Notes under the pieces: generated by a model | The model's input: only the letters and a program-made list of their open reading frames with translations | What the model was told of the DNA's origin: nothing | The model's database searches: none | Shown: in pieces, positions 1 through 33,812 of the stretch | How the letters are laid out: the number at the start of each line of letters is the position of its first letter | How positions within the stretch are numbered: the first letter of the stretch is position 1 | Translations under genes and position numbers: made by a program | NCBI GenBank assembly: GCA_036785325.1 | Contig: JAXIVH010000010.1 | Span: forward strand, 1,255,785 to 1,319,784 | Source: Urophycis tenuis | Lineage: Eukaryota > Chordata > Actinopteri > Gadiformes > Phycidae | DNA: 64,000 nucleotides | Direction of reading: 5' to 3'

Positions 1-1
1 G

Positions 2-1402
2 CCCGGCGCCCTCAGCGGGGATGTGACCTGTGACGTGTGCCACGGGAAGACCATCAGGGCCCTGAAATCCTGCCTGGACTGCCTGGCGTCATACTGCGAG
101 ACCCACCTGGAGCCGCACCATGTCCTGGGCACCTTCAAGACCCACCGTCTGATCCACCCCTCCATGAGCATCCAGGACCGACTGTGCAAGACGCACCAGA
201 GACTCCTGGATTCGTTCTGCAGCACGGACCAGGCCTACGTCTGTCAGTGCTGCGTCATGGCTGACCACAGCGGCCACCGCGTGCTGACCTTAGAGGCCCA
301 GTCCCAGGAGAGGAGAACCCAGCTGGAGAAGGTGGAGGCTCGGGTCCAGGAGATGATCAAAGCGCGTCTGGAGAAAGTTGTGGAGGTCCGAGGCGCGGCG
401 AGCCTGGGCAGAGAGAACGCCGCGAGGGAGGCTGAGGAAACCACGCGGGTCTTCGCCGCCCTGCAGGGCTGCGTCGACGCGGGCCGGGCCGAGGCGCTGG
501 GGGTCATCGAGGGAAGGGAGTGGGAGATGGAGCAGAGGGCAGAGACCCTCGTCGAGGAGCTGGAGGAGGAGATCGTGGCTCTGAGGAAGAAGAGCAGGGA
601 CCTGGAGCGTGTCTCGCACAACGAGGACCACCTGTACTTCCTCCAGAGCGTCCCGCCCCTGCTGTCCCCACTTCCCGCAGACCCCGTGGACCCCAGAGGA
701 CTGGAGAGCGGCCCGGTGTACGTGGGAACGCTGAGGAGAGCTGCCAGGAGAGCTGGCTCCCGACTGGAGGAGGTGCTGAGGACCGAGGTCCAGAGGCTCT
801 GCGAGACCGAGTTCCAGAGGGTCCGGCAGTGGGTCGTGGACGTGACCCTGGACCTGGACACGGCCCACCCCAAACTCCTGCTGTCCGGGAACGGGAAGGA
901 GGTCCAGCACGGGGACGAGGTGCTACGGTCCCCCGACCACCCCGGCAGGTTCTACCCCGGCATCAGTGTCCTGGGCCGCGGGTCGCTGGCTCGTGGAAGG
1001 TTCTACTACGAGGTCCGGGTGAAAGGGAAGACGGAGTGGGATGTGGGGGTGTGTCGGGGGTCTGTGAACAGGAAAGGTGGGAATATGTTGAACCCTGAAA
1101 CGGGGTACTGGACCCTGGCGAGAAGGAGGGGGGGGGAGCACTGGGCCCTCAGCAGCCCCCCGGTCCTGCTGCCGCTCCCGTCGGCCCCCCAGGCAGTGGG
1201 CGTGTTCCTGGACGTTGAGGCGGGGCAGGTTTCCTTCTACAACGTGGAGCGCCGTGCGCATATCTACTCCTTCACGGGGTACTCGTTTGGGGAGCCACTG
1301 TACCCCTATTTTAACCCCCGGCGTAACCACGGAGGGATGAACTCTGCCCCCCTGGTCATCTGCCCAGTCCAGTCCCCGTCTGATTCACCCAACACCCCAT
1401 AA
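2..1402 (+). CDS. TRIM-family E3 ubiquitin ligase (TRIM25/finTRIM-like), 3' part
   Basis: The frame is open from the window edge (about 466 codons) and ends with TAA at 1400-1402; the true start and the RING domain must lie upstream. Numbering from the GTG at 23: a B-box1-type cysteine cluster (C3, C6, C17, C20, C25, H28), then B-box2 (CKTH at 55-58, FCSTD, CQCC, HSGH), then a Glu/Arg-rich coiled coil (about 95-205), then a PRY-SPRY domain (about 272-452) with LDLDTAHPKLLLS, FYYEV and VGVFLD motifs. This domain order is diagnostic of TRIM proteins; in fish the B-box1 text CDVC...SCLDCLASYCETHL is typical of TRIM25-like and finTRIM proteins, which often act in antiviral signalling. No internal stop or intron is visible. 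The exact subfamily is uncertain. Confidence 0.88.
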   Translation, partial: PGALSGDVTCDVCHGKTIRALKSCLDCLASYCETHLEPHHVLGTFKTHRLIHPSMSIQDRLCKTHQRLLDSFCSTDQAYVCQCCVMADHSGHRVLTLEAQSQERRTQLEKVEARVQEMIKARLEKVVEVRGAASLGRENAAREAEETTRVFAALQGCVDAGRAEALGVIEGREWEMEQRAETLVEELEEEIVALRKKSRDLERVSHNEDHLYFLQSVPPLLSPLPADPVDPRGLESGPVYVGTLRRAARRAGSRLEEVLRTEVQRLCETEFQRVRQWVVDVTLDLDTAHPKLLLSGNGKEVQHGDEVLRSPDHPGRFYPGISVLGRGSLARGRFYYEVRVKGKTEWDVGVCRGSVNRKGGNMLNPETGYWTLARRRGGEHWALSSPPVLLPLPSAPQAVGVFLDVEAGQVSFYNVERRAHIYSFTGYSFGEPLYPYFNPRRNHGGMNSAPLVICPVQSPSDSPNTP

Positions 1403-1485
1403 TGCTCTGTGGCTTGTAACTGGAAGGTGATGTGATCAATGTGAGAGAAAATCAACAATATTTGTATTTTGTTTACCTGTATGTC

Positions 1486-1491
1486 AATAAA
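1486..1491 (+). terminator. Polyadenylation signal of the TRIM gene
   Basis: AATAAA lies 84 bp after the TAA stop, in AT-rich sequence, giving a short 3' UTR. It is the only canonical signal before the next gene's first visible exon. Confidence 0.7.
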
Positions 1492-1581
1492 GAGTGTAAA
1501 TTCTACAATGAGACTTCTTCTTCATTTTGTGTGCTTTGTGTTTGTAAAATGTATTTGAAAGGCAATGTGGACATCTGATTA

Positions 1582-1709
<128 letters not shown>

Positions 1710-1711
1710 AG

Positions 1712-1849
1712 CAGCCCGTGGAGCGGCCCACCCGTACCCTCTCCCCGGTGCTGCGTGCGGTGGTCTGGACGCTGCTGTCCGCTGGGATCCTGCTGGCCTT
1801 CTGCTTCCTGTTCTTCACCCTGCGCTTCAGAAACAACAGGTACACACAC

Positions 1850-1930
<81 letters not shown>

Positions 1931-2104
1931 TATGCACACAGACACACACACACACACGCACACACGCACACACACACACACGCACGCACGCACGCACACA
2001 CACACACATAGACACACACACACACGCACGCACACACGCACGCACGCACGCACACACACACAAAGGAATCCTTAAATTGAGTATGTATCTGATGTATCTG
2101 ATTA

Positions 2105-2146
<42 letters not shown>

Positions 2147-5100
2147 GCGTGCGTGCGTGTGTGTGTGTTGGTTCTGCATGGCAGGATAGTGAAGATGTCC
2201 AGTCCAAACCTAAATGTCCTCACCCTCATGGGGAGTGTTCTGACCTACACCAGTGGATTCCTGTTCTCTGTGGATGACCTCGGTGGGACATCCACGGCTG
2301 TCATACAGGTGGACCCTCTAGCAGCTTCACCGGTCACACGCAAACATTCATGCAATGAGCAATGGCGACATCTTGAGGCCATGGGCGGTACAGCAGCCAC
2401 AATGTTATTGGGCCAGTCCTCTGCAGCCATGTTGACTTGTGTCTTTCTTCATGCTCTCTTCAGGCCCGAACGTGGACCCTGTGTGTGGGCAGTACCCTGG
2501 TGTTTGGGCCCATCCTGGGGAAGACGTGGAGGCTGTACAGAGTGTTCACCCAACGGGTTCCTGACAAGAGAGTGGTGGGTGTTCGCCTTGTAGTTCTGTT
2601 ACCGCCTTGTAACAGAACCGTTGTTTCTAGAGCCAGAAGGGTAACGGGGCCGTTCACAGCACAGCTCTCCGTCTGTTCAAATGTCCCAGATCATCAGGGA
2701 CATCCAGCTGATGGGCCTGGTGGGGCAGCTGGTCCTGGTGGACGTGCTGGTTCTGGTGGCCTGGAGCCTGGCCGACCCCATCCACTGCTGGCGCTCCATT
2801 GGAGCCGTGGTCAAGGTGATGCTGATGGGAGGGGGGCTTGGTGATGGGAGGGAGACTTGGTGATGGGTCTTTTGTTCGTAAAAGTGATTTCAACTTGTAA
2901 TGAATGTGTTTTATTCTCACACATTTATGAACAGGAAAAACATTTAAATTAATCTTTTATGATTAAGTATAGAATAGAATAGAATAGAAATACTTTATTG
3001 ATCCCAAGCTCGGAAATTAAAAAGTTTATGGAAATTACGGAAGTTTTGACAAAATCTTTATCACTTTGAATAATGTGAGAGTGAACAATTATCACCGGCG
3101 GTCCTTGTAAGAAAGTGTTCGAACCTGTCAAAGAGTTAAACTTGAATGAGTCTCTTAGGTTTCAAGTGGGTTAATAATCTCTGACTCAGTTTATAACTGT
3201 AAGTAGTTGTGAATCAGTTCATATCGCTGCTGCGTTCTGAGCTTCACGTTCCGTGGTGTTGGCCAGGTGGTGGAGACGGACGTGGAGTACTCTCTGACGC
3301 ATCTGGACTCCTGCTCCTCTGGGTACTCTCACCTGTGGGTCATCCTCATCGCAGCACTGAAGGTACTCTCACGCCCTGCAGCGTGGGCCTGCATGGTTTA
3401 CAGGGACTCCCTGTGAGTCTGCAACCCACCGCCTCAATATTCATACAGCTGTGTTTCCCTTTGTTACAAACTGGATTCTAAGCAAGGTGTGAGTGGATGT
3501 TTGTGCGTAACCTTTGGGGCCTCTGTTCTGCTCAGGGTGGGCTCCTCCTCTATGGGACCTACCTGGCTGGCCTCACCAGCAACGTGAGCCACCCCCCGGT
3601 CAACCAGTCCCCCACCATCATCACGGCCGTCAGCCTGGCCACGCTGTGCTCCGCCGTGGCCATGCCCACCGCCGCCCTCCTGCCGGCCTGGCCCAACCTG
3701 GTCTACAGCACCGTGGCAGGGGCCATCTTCATCTGCACCTCAGCCACCAACTGTCTGCTGTTTGTCCCCCAGGCAAGACCTCTGTCCCCCTACACCTCAG
3801 AGAGGACTTCTCCGACATCATTTTATCTCTCACTGTGTGTCTCTCTCTCTCTCTCTCTCTGTTCGTATACATCATGTCATCAAAATCCTGTAAAACCTGA
3901 AGACGGGGAAGCGTTGGGGTAATTGTGATGTTGTGTGTGATCCACTTGGTCTGTGTGCACGAGCACGGCACACACTGGAAGGGGCTTCTCCTGTGTCTGT
4001 CCACACTCCACACGTATAATCAGTTCCTCAGACAGAAACTGACGACAGGCCGACCGGCTGTCTGTCATAAGTAGACTTATGACAGATAGACAGAACCATT
4101 ATTTCCCTCACGCCCGCTCCTTCAGACAAGTCTGGTGAGTGCCTGGAGTCTGAAAGTCAGCTTTCTGTTGGCAGATTGTGATAGATCCCAGCTGTGACTC
4201 AGTGTGGATGTAGTGCTGGTGTTGGTGACTCATCCTCTGGAGGATGAGCCAGCTCTTTCATTACTGCACATGTGGCGAGCTGCACACTTACGCCACCATA
4301 AAGGAATGCATCTGCGACATGAAGTAAGGAAACGTCTGAGGCATGAGGAACACGCTCTGAACGCCTGTTGATAGCACCGCACAACTGGTCTGGAGAGGTT
4401 CCCTGGTCGGCCGTGGTATACAGGATATCACCGTGGTGTGCAGGATATCACCGTGGTGTACAGGATATCACCGCGGTGTCAGGATATCACCGCGGTGTCA
4501 GGATATCACCATGGTGTCAGGATATCACCGTGGTGTGCAGGATATCACCGTGGTGTGCAGGATATCACCGTGGTGTGCAGGATATCACCGCGGTGTACAG
4601 GATATCACCGTGGTGTCAGGATATCACCGTGGTGTCAGGATATCACCGTGGTGTAAGGATATCACCGTGGTGTACAGGATATCACCGTGGTGTCAGGATA
4701 TCACCGTGGTGTGCAGGATATCACCGCGGTGTACAGGATATCACCGTGGTGTCAGGATATCACCGTGGTGTCAGGATATCACCGCGGTGTGCAGGATATC
4801 ACCAGGGTGTGCAGGATATCACCGTGGTGTACAGGATATCACCGTGGTGTACAGGATATCACCGCGGTGTGCAGGATATCACCGCGGTGTACAGGATATC
4901 ACCGCGGTGTACAGGATATCACCGCGGTGTACAGGATATCACCGTGGTGTGCAGGATATCACCGCGGTGTGCAGGATATCACCGCGGTGTACAGAATCAG
5001 AATCAGAAACAAGTTTATTGCCAAGTAGGTTTGCACCTACAAGGAATTTGACTTGGTGCAATTGGTGCAAGAGAAAAGCAGTATTAAAAATATAAGTAAG

Positions 5101-7854
5101 TAAAATAACTATAAATATATATATACAATGAATATGGAATACGGAGCAGTAGTGCATGCATAGAAAAATGGTGGTCCCGAATGAGTACACACTGTACACA
5201 CTGTGCGTTAATGTAGCGCAGACGATCTGAAGATGCCACGTTATCACCGTGGTGTACAGGATATCACCGTGGTGTACAGGATATCACCGTGGTGTACAGG
5301 ATATCACCGTGGTGTACAGGATATCACCGTGGTGTACAGGTACAGGATATCACCGTGGTGTACAGGATATCACCGTGGTGTACAGGATATCACCGTGGTG
5401 TACAGAATATCACCGTGGTGTCAGGATATCACTGTGGTGTACAGGATATCACTGTGGTGTACAGGATATCACCGTGGTGTACAGGATATCACCGTGGTGT
5501 ACAGGATATCACTGTGGTGTACAGGATATCACCGTGGTGTACAGGATATCGCCGTGGTGTACAGGATATCACCGTGGTGTACAGAATATCACCGTGGTGT
5601 ACAGGATATCACCGTGGTGTACAGGTACAGGATATCACCGTGGTGTACAGGATATCACCGTGGTGTACAGGATATCACCGTGGTGTACAGGATATCACCG
5701 TGGTGTACAGAATATCACCGTGGTGTACAGGATATCACCGTGGTGTACAGGATATCACCGTGGTGTACAGGATATCACCGTGCTCTTCTACGCCCGTGGT
5801 CATCAGGCCAGGGTCACGCCGTGCTGTTATCTCTGTACTCTCTGTACTTATCTCTGTAACATGTCTGCTCATGAGAAGAGAGTGGAAATGATGAATACCT
5901 AACACTTTAACACACACAATAATACACATTCTGTAAGGAAAAACCATGAAGTACAAACATTCAATGTTCAATTCATCAATCACAAAAATACAAACCAGGT
6001 GAATTATTCAGGATGATGAAATATCCCTGACTCCTCCCCCACAGCTCAGTCAGTGTCGGCAGTTTGAAGAGGAAACCAGCAACCCCAGTCAGATGGCCAA
6101 GTACTTCAGCAGCCCCAGTAAGAGCCAGATGTCCTCCTACAGCCAGGATGAGGTCTACTACCTGCTGGGGGAGAACAACTCCATGAAGAAGCTGCTGAAA
6201 GAGGTTCTCCACGCACCTCATGTCTCCTCCACGTGCACCACCAAAATATTAGAACAACAGTGAAAAACAGGAAAACTAAGTGAGGCCAATCAGGCTGATT
6301 GGTGCGTTTGTTGACTCAACGGTTTAGCCTGCATATGTTTCAACAGAAGGAACATTTCAGAAATGATTGCAGGTTCCACACGTTGCTATTCTTTCTGTTT
6401 AGTGTTCAAATGTTCATCCCTGAGTTTGTGGTGTCTCTGTTCAGAAGAATGCTGTGATCGACGGCCTCCAGGAGCAGGTCAACAACGCCAAGGACAAGCT
6501 CCTGCGGCTCATGACCTCCAGCCAGCCGTGCCCTGTAGACCAGGACCCCGACTCCTCCTCCAGCGCCAACCTCCACTCCTCGTCCACCCAGACCACGGTG
6601 GCCGAGTCCTCGGACGGCCCCCGGACCCCTCCGCCCGGCCGTCCTCCAGACCTGACCCCCGCTCCGGCGACCGCTGCCCGTCCACTGCTCCCCCAGACCT
6701 CCGCCCCCACACCCCTGGCCCCGGCCGGCCCCACGACCCTGCCTGTCCCCGGAGAGGGTGGGCTGCAGAGGGAGGTCCCTCAGGGCGGCTCTGCAGACTC
6801 CGGAGCGGGCGGGCGGAGCCGCGACAGCCTCGGGTCACCGCAGCCCACAGGGTGGTCCGGTACGGCGGTGTGGGGAGAGGGGCCGGCGCCGCCTGCCTCC
6901 CCCTCGGACCGGGTCGACCCCCGACACATCGACGGCTCGGACCGCTGGCGGGCGGGAACGGAGGGTTGCCAGGGCGACCAGGCGTCGCCCGGCATCAGGC
7001 GCGGGGCGTTCGTCAGCAGCCTGCAGCTGCAGGAGATCCTGCAGGAGCTGAGCGTGGACGCCGCCATGGAGACGGCTCTCTCGGGTCAGGAGCGGACGTC
7101 CGGGAGACCGACCCATTCCGACGCCTCCCTCCTCACGCCTCTCCCCCTGCCCACGCCCTGGTGTCCTCACCCCCCGGGGCTCTTCCCTGCCGTCTCTCCC
7201 TACGCCATGAGGAGACGCCGGCCTCCCTTCCACCCCCCGCGGGGGGGCCGGCCCTGCTTCTTCCTGGGCCCCGGCCCTCACCGCCGCCCGGGGAAGAGAC
7301 CGGGCGTCACCCCCAGGCCGTGCCACCGGGACAAACCGTGCTGCACGCCGCTCTCACACACCCCCCATGTCTCGCCTGGGCCCGCCCCCTCCTCCCCCCT
7401 GGCCAACAGTGACATCGAGGAGCAGGAACAAGAGGAGCAGGAGCAGGAGGAGGAGGTGAAGCAGAGGAGAATGGGGGAGAGCTGTAGCGTGAAGAGAAGG
7501 GTCCCAGCGTGTCACTGGTACCGCCGGCCCCCTGGAGGTGCGGTCGCCCGGAGCGCCGCGGCTCCTTCAGTGAGCGGGGAGGTGGGCCGGCGCCCGGAGA
7601 GACCCCCCAGAGACTCCTCCGGCTCCTGGGACTCGGACTCCAGCAGCTCCGGGGACTACGACCACTACCACCGGCCGTACTGTGACTCCTGTCTGCAGCG
7701 CGGCTCCCTGCTGACCTCTGACTCCTCCTCCTCTGATGGCGACACCTCGGACAGCGAGTACGGGGGGTCCGGGGGGTACGGGGGGTACCCCGGCCTGCCC
7801 CGCCCCCCCCACCCCGTCATCTTCAAGGAGGACCTCACGCCCACCTTGGTGTGA
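1712..7854 (+). CDS. gpr156: GPR156, orphan class C (GABA-B-like) G-protein-coupled receptor, 5'-incomplete
   Basis: Exons: 1712-1839, 2185-2308, 2464-2574, 2690-2815, 3267-3362, 3536-3772, 6045-6203, 6445-7854 (2391 nt, phases consistent). The protein shows seven membrane helices: TM1 in exon 1 (VVWTLLSAGILLAFCFLFF), TM2 after KMSSPNLN, TM3 with GSTLVFGPILGKTWRLY, through TM7 ending CLLFVPQ. A cytoplasmic coiled coil (KNAVIDGLQEQVNNAKDKL) and a long Pro/Ser-rich tail ending DLTPTLV follow, as in human GPR156 (814 aa). No ligand-binding Venus flytrap domain is present, as expected for GPR156. In mouse and zebrafish GPR156 signals through G-alpha-i downstream of EMX2 to set hair-cell orientation. 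The N-terminal exon and start codon are not found. The intron after exon 6 appears to use a GC donor (CAG|GCAAGA). Confidence 0.93.
1842..2062. repeat. (AC)n-rich microsatellite in gpr156 intron
   Basis: Long (AC)n with interspersed GC and TA variants, starting directly at the donor of the first visible exon (AG|GTACACAC). Confidence 0.9.
2106..2169. repeat. (GT)n microsatellite upstream of gpr156 exon 2
   Basis: GT dinucleotides with GC variants, ending 16 bp before the exon that begins at 2185. Confidence 0.9.
2964..3125 (-). mobile_element. Possible truncated LINE 3' end
   Basis: An AGAAT-repeat is followed by ATACTTTATTGATCCC, a motif that ends many fish Rex-type LINE copies when read on the opposite strand. 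No coding remnant is left. It lies in a gpr156 intron. Confidence 0.4.
4421..4993. repeat. 18-20-bp minisatellite, left array, gpr156 intron
   Basis: About 29 copies of GGATATCACCGTGGTGTACA and shorter variants. The core alternates between CACCGTGGTG and the perfect palindrome CACCGCGGTG, and each copy also holds the palindrome GATATC. All the overlapping reading frames here are translations of this unit. Confidence 0.95.
4994..5240. mobile_element. Dispersed retroelement fragment splitting the minisatellite
   Basis: Starts with AGAATCAGAATCAG, then TTTATTGCCAAGTAGGTTTG and CAAGGAATTTGACTTGG, text that recurs widely in fish genomes as a short retroelement tail. It separates two arrays of the same minisatellite, so it probably inserted into a single older array. 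The family name is not certain. Confidence 0.55.
5241..5781. repeat. 20-bp minisatellite, right array, gpr156 intron
   Basis: About 27 copies of the same unit as the left array, but far more uniform: nearly all carry CACCGTGGTGTACAG, and the CACCGCGGTG variant is absent. It ends about 260 bp before the next gpr156 exon. Confidence 0.95.
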
Positions 7855-9779
7855 AGCCCTGCAGCCGAAGGGAGGGCTCTCTGTTTCCGTAGGCAATAAC
7901 AATGAGTAACCACAGATTGGTTTCACTTGGTTTGGGTGGAAACATTAGAATCCCTGTTGAGGCTCAAACCCACTGATTCACTGGATTCTTCCTTTGCCAT
8001 AACACTTCCTGGTGTGCCAGGAAACGGTTAGAGAGCACAAACATTAATATTCACACCTGTAGAGCTGGTAGTGCACACACACACACACACACACAGCCCC
8101 AGCTTGTCTCACACGTCTCCAAACAACATGACTTCCAAGCAGGGTATTGCAATGTTATTTACGAGCGTTGTGTTGGAAACAATTCCAACTTTAACCTGAC
8201 TAGACTTGAATTTTATACATCACCCACGGTTTCCCACACACAGGTCACAAGGTTTGTCTGTCTCCACGTGTTCTCTTTGGGTCCGGACATCAGATCAGAT
8301 TGGACCCGAAGCACCAATGACTTACAGAATGGGAACCAGAATCGTTGGGTTCATTTCTGTAGAATAACCAGACTAGTATACTGGTATACTGTGACGAGGG
8401 AGCTAGCTGACTGTTGTTCAGTATGACGAGGGAGCTAGCTGACTGTTGTTCAGTATGACGAGGGAGCTAGCTGACTGTAGTTCAGTATGACGAGGGAGCT
8501 AGCTGACTGTAGTTCAGTATGACGAGGGAGCTAGCTGACTGTTGTTCAGTATGACGAGGGAGCTAGCTGACTGTAGTTCAGTATGACGAGGGAGCTAGCT
8601 GACTGTAGTTCAGTATGACGAGGGAGCTAGCTGACTGTAGTTCAGTATGACGAGGGAGCTAGCTGACTGTAGTTCAGTATGACGAGGGAGCTAGCTGACT
8701 GTAGTTCAGTATGACGAGGGAGCTAGCTGACTGTAGTTCAGTATGACGAGGGAGCTAGCTGACTGAGTTCAGTATGACGAGGGAGCTAGCTGACTGTAGT
8801 TCAGTATGACGAGGGAGCTAGCTGACTAGTTCAGTATAACCCAGGGGTCAAATCCAATATTTCCTCAGAGAAGTAAAATTTTGAAATGCTCAAAATTTGA
8901 GGATGAGAGAATAATACATACATTGTGCATATTGACAATTATTATTATGGAATTCAGTAGTCAATTAACTGTTTTTTAATAGTGGTAGTTCATGTTTTAA
9001 TAAGGCCGTTTTGCCTTGTGGGAATAGTATGAGTGCAGATTGAGATGCATTCAAAACAAGCCAACCATTCCATCCAATTGAGGCATTTATTGAACAACAA
9101 TATGATCAAGTAATATCATAATACCTCTTAGCAAAGTCATTTCTGTCTCCATGTGAAAACTGTGCCTTCAGAATGTTGGTTTCTGTTGCGTTCTCTCAGG
9201 ACCTCGAAGAGATGATAATACAAGGAAACAAATCCCTGAAAATAATGAACTGGTTTTCACACGACGACAGCAATCAAGTGGCTGTAGACATATTTATTTA
9301 TTTATTTATAGGTGTCTTAAGTGTCTGTTTTTTTCATATATTTTGAAATGACATAACAATAAAAATATGACCACAAAAAATACATTAGTTTGATCTGTTT
9401 AAGAAGAGCGAGAGTAAGAGAGAGGGGAGGTGAATTTAACTTTTTGTTCTATATTTGTGAGTATTACAGTATAATGTTACATAATTATCCCATAAACAAA
9501 GAGGTCATACAAATACCTAAACCATCAAAAAATGGGGAAAAGCATACATTATCCATCCCCCCATTTCTAAGGCTGGGAGATGGCTATGAAAATAGACCAG
9601 ACACATTGTGAGCCTTCAAAATAAAAGGGCAGACAGCCCTGCAACACACACGCTCCAACCTGTACACTTGTACAGTTGCTAAACATTACGGCGCAAACTG
9701 GAGGCTTGTCCTAGAAGTCAACGCATTACAACCGCAGCAACATCTGTAAGGTCAGAAGAACCGACATAGCAACAGCCCT
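7855..9779 (+). other. gpr156 3' flank and gsk3b upstream region
   Basis: No gene is visible. The sequence is AT-rich and probably contains the gpr156 3' UTR; AATAAA-type hexamers occur near 9358 and 9619, but which is used cannot be told. A 32-bp minisatellite occupies 8389-8838. Confidence 0.6.
8389..8838. repeat. 32-bp minisatellite
   Basis: Fourteen near-identical copies of a 32-bp unit containing TGACGAGGGAGCTAGCTGAC and CTGTAGTTCAGTA; variation is mainly TTGTT/TAGTT. There are no unique spacers. Confidence 0.95.
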
Positions 9780-10891
9780 GCATGGCCGCGGCCCTGTGAC
9801 AGCCACGTCCGTTTCGTAAGGCGCTACCCTATTGGCTGACAGAGCCATCATTCTGCCGCGGCCACGCCCATTGCCTCTGGCGCTTGCAAGGCGCAGACCT
9901 TGGAAGTACTGGGGGCGGGATTAAACAAATAATGCCATGTGTTCTTTAAAAGCCGCGTCGTCATTGGTTTGAAACGTCACACTCCCCACCCACTTGTGTA
10001 GGAAACGGTTCTGATTGGCTGAATCGACCACCCCAGATTCCCCTGCTCTTCAACACTGCTCCTATTCTCCACCAGAGGGTAGTTATTTTGCGTAACTCCG
10101 TGGCTCCATGCGTTCAGAACACACCGCTCACCGACTACGTAGATAGCGTACCGACCCTCCGTAACGACAAAGACAGCTAGGCTCAAACCTATGGGGAAAG
10201 AATTAAAAAAAGAACATCTCAATCTCCGCTCCCACCGCTGAACATCGGACCTTGTGGTTCCGAGGCCCGATAGAACCGTCGAGTTCTCCGTTCTGGAAGA
10301 TTTTCCCGCAGCGTGGAGCCCTCGCCTCGCTCCGCGGAGAGACTGGGCCATCGGTGGGTTTTCCGTTGAGTCGTCAGCAGGGCGCAGCGAGGAGCCGCCA
10401 TGGCCGCCGGATCACCGAGCCTCCACGTCGGGATATGAAGAGGAGCTAGGCCTACTGGACCACCCGAACCACCCCGATCCACCCCGAACCACCAGAAAGA
10501 CCTGCGCTTATCTCCGATACGAACCGGACCAGCTGCTGGGCCCACGCTGTGCTTGTCGTTGCGACACCGAAGAACCCGCAGAGAGGAAGACGTCGGTTTG
10601 ATTCGGGGGGACGCAGGAGGGAGAGGCCGGATCCATGACTGCTGGAGACATCTGCCGGACCATCGAGAGGATGCTGTGATTGTCAGGGGGAGAGGACGTA
10701 GTTTAGAGGTTGAACAAACGACCAGAACCTGCTGAAGGACCGTGCAGAAAGGAGCACATTTTTTTGCCCCTTTTTGAAGTGTATTTAATTCTAGAAGTGT
10801 CATCCCTGTGGATGAGAAGGACCTGCACGTCCACCCGCCCTGCCATCTAGACAGCCACGGTCTCCATCCCACACAACCCGAGGATTGGATC
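9780..10891 (+). promoter_or_regulatory. gsk3b: gsk3b promoter and 5' UTR
   Basis: A GC-rich block lies directly upstream of the gsk3b start codon, in contrast to the AT-rich DNA before it. Three inverted CCAAT boxes (ATTGG at 9831-9835, 9963-9967 and 10014-10018) stand in front of it. The transcription start is probably between 10050 and 10250, which would give a 5' UTR of several hundred bases. Extent is inferred from composition and motifs. Confidence 0.55.
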
Positions 10892-32321
<21,430 letters not shown>

Positions 32322-32744
32322 ACCATGCCGGCGCTCCACCCGGGCCCCCCCACCCCACCCCACCCAGCCTGTGACCCGGACCGCAGCCCCTCCCCCCTCT
32401 CCACCTCCCCCACCCCCCCCGTCTGCGGGTGGGCGGTGTGCGGAGGAGGAGGGGTGAGGTGTCCTCACCCCTCCTTTATTTAGAGCCCTGACCCCCCCCC
32501 CCCACCCCCCCGGCAGAGAGTCCAGAAGAAACAGAACCGCCGGGGGAGCGAGGCACCCTGGGGCCCACCGCCCCCCAACGCCGAGCACCAACGAAACAAA
32601 CGCACCCATATCAGCCTCCCCTCGACTCCACCCGACTCCCCCAGCTGTCTGAACCTCACCCCACTCCCCCAGAGCTCCACCCTGTATAGAGGGAGGAGGT
32701 GTAGACTGTACCCGTTATAAAAGAGAAGGACGACACAATACTGT

Positions 32745-33370
32745 ACACCATGCTAACCATGTGTGTACTCTACTGGTACACCAGGCTAACCATGTGTGTA
32801 CTCTACTGGTACACCAGGCTAACCATGTGAACTGGTACACCATGCTAACCATGTGTGTAATGTACTGGTACACCATGCTGACGTGTACTGGTACACCAGG
32901 CTAACCATGTGTGTACTGTAGTGTACATCATGCTAACGTGTACTGGTACAACATGCTAACCATGTGTGTACTGTACTGGTACACCAGGCTAACCATGTGT
33001 ATACTCTACTGATACACCAGGCTAACCATGTTTGTACTGTACTGGTACACCAGGCTAACCATGTGTGTACTGTAGTGTACATCATGCTAACGTGTACTGG
33101 TACACCAGGCTAACCATGTGAACTGGTACACCATGCTAACCATGTGTGTACTGTACTGGTACACCAGGCTAACCATGTGAACTGGTACACCAGGCTAACC
33201 ATGTGTACTGGTACACCATGCTAACCATGTGTGTACTGTACTGGTACACCAGGCTAACCATGTGTATACTGTAGTGTACATCATGCTAACGTGTACTGGT
33301 ACACCAGGCTAACCATGTGTGTACTGTAGTGTACATCATGCTAACGTGTACTGGTACACCAGGCTAACCA
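32745..33370. repeat. Irregular minisatellite in the gsk3b 3' UTR
   Basis: Repeats of TACTGGTACACCAGGCTAAC and CATGTGTGTACTG with deletions and a TAGTGTACATCATGCTAAC variant; about 20 copies. Confidence 0.9.
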
Positions 33371-33640
33371 AGTCCGGACAATCTGCAAGACGTGAGGTCC
33401 TGGAGCTGTCTCCCCCCACCCTCCCCCAACACTTCTATACTGAATACTACTCTGGCTGTCTCTCTCTATTCTGCCTCCCATGTCCCCCCTTGTCCTGTGC
33501 CCCCCCCTGGTGTCCTCTGTAATGCATGGCCTGAGTATGGTTAGGATAACCCAGGGTAGGATAACATAACCCTCCTCCCTCTCCTCCACGCCAACGCCCC
33601 AACCTTTACACTCAATTCCAGGTCGCTGACGGAGCATGAG

Positions 33641-33686
<46 letters not shown>

Positions 33687-33754
33687 TATAAAATACACAC
33701 ACACAGTGATATATACACCCAGATGTCACATACATACATGCTATCACACATCCA

Positions 33755-33812
<58 letters not shown>

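Noticed and set aside
244..1330. Antisense frames opposite the TRIM exon
   Set aside because: Shadow frames of a GC-rich coding exon; no domain and no splice or polyadenylation signals on that strand.
4368..5902. Open frames of 200 or more codons reading RISPWCTGYHRGVQDITVV
   Set aside because: All come from the 20-bp minisatellite read in three frames, with no start context or conservation, inside a gpr156 intron.
6441..7913. Overlapping frames in the last gpr156 exon
   Set aside because: High-GC shadows; the frame ending DLTPTLV is supported by homology and intron phase.
9390..9611. 73-codon frame upstream of gsk3b
   Set aside because: AT-rich, no homology I recognise, and begins in likely gpr156 3' flank.
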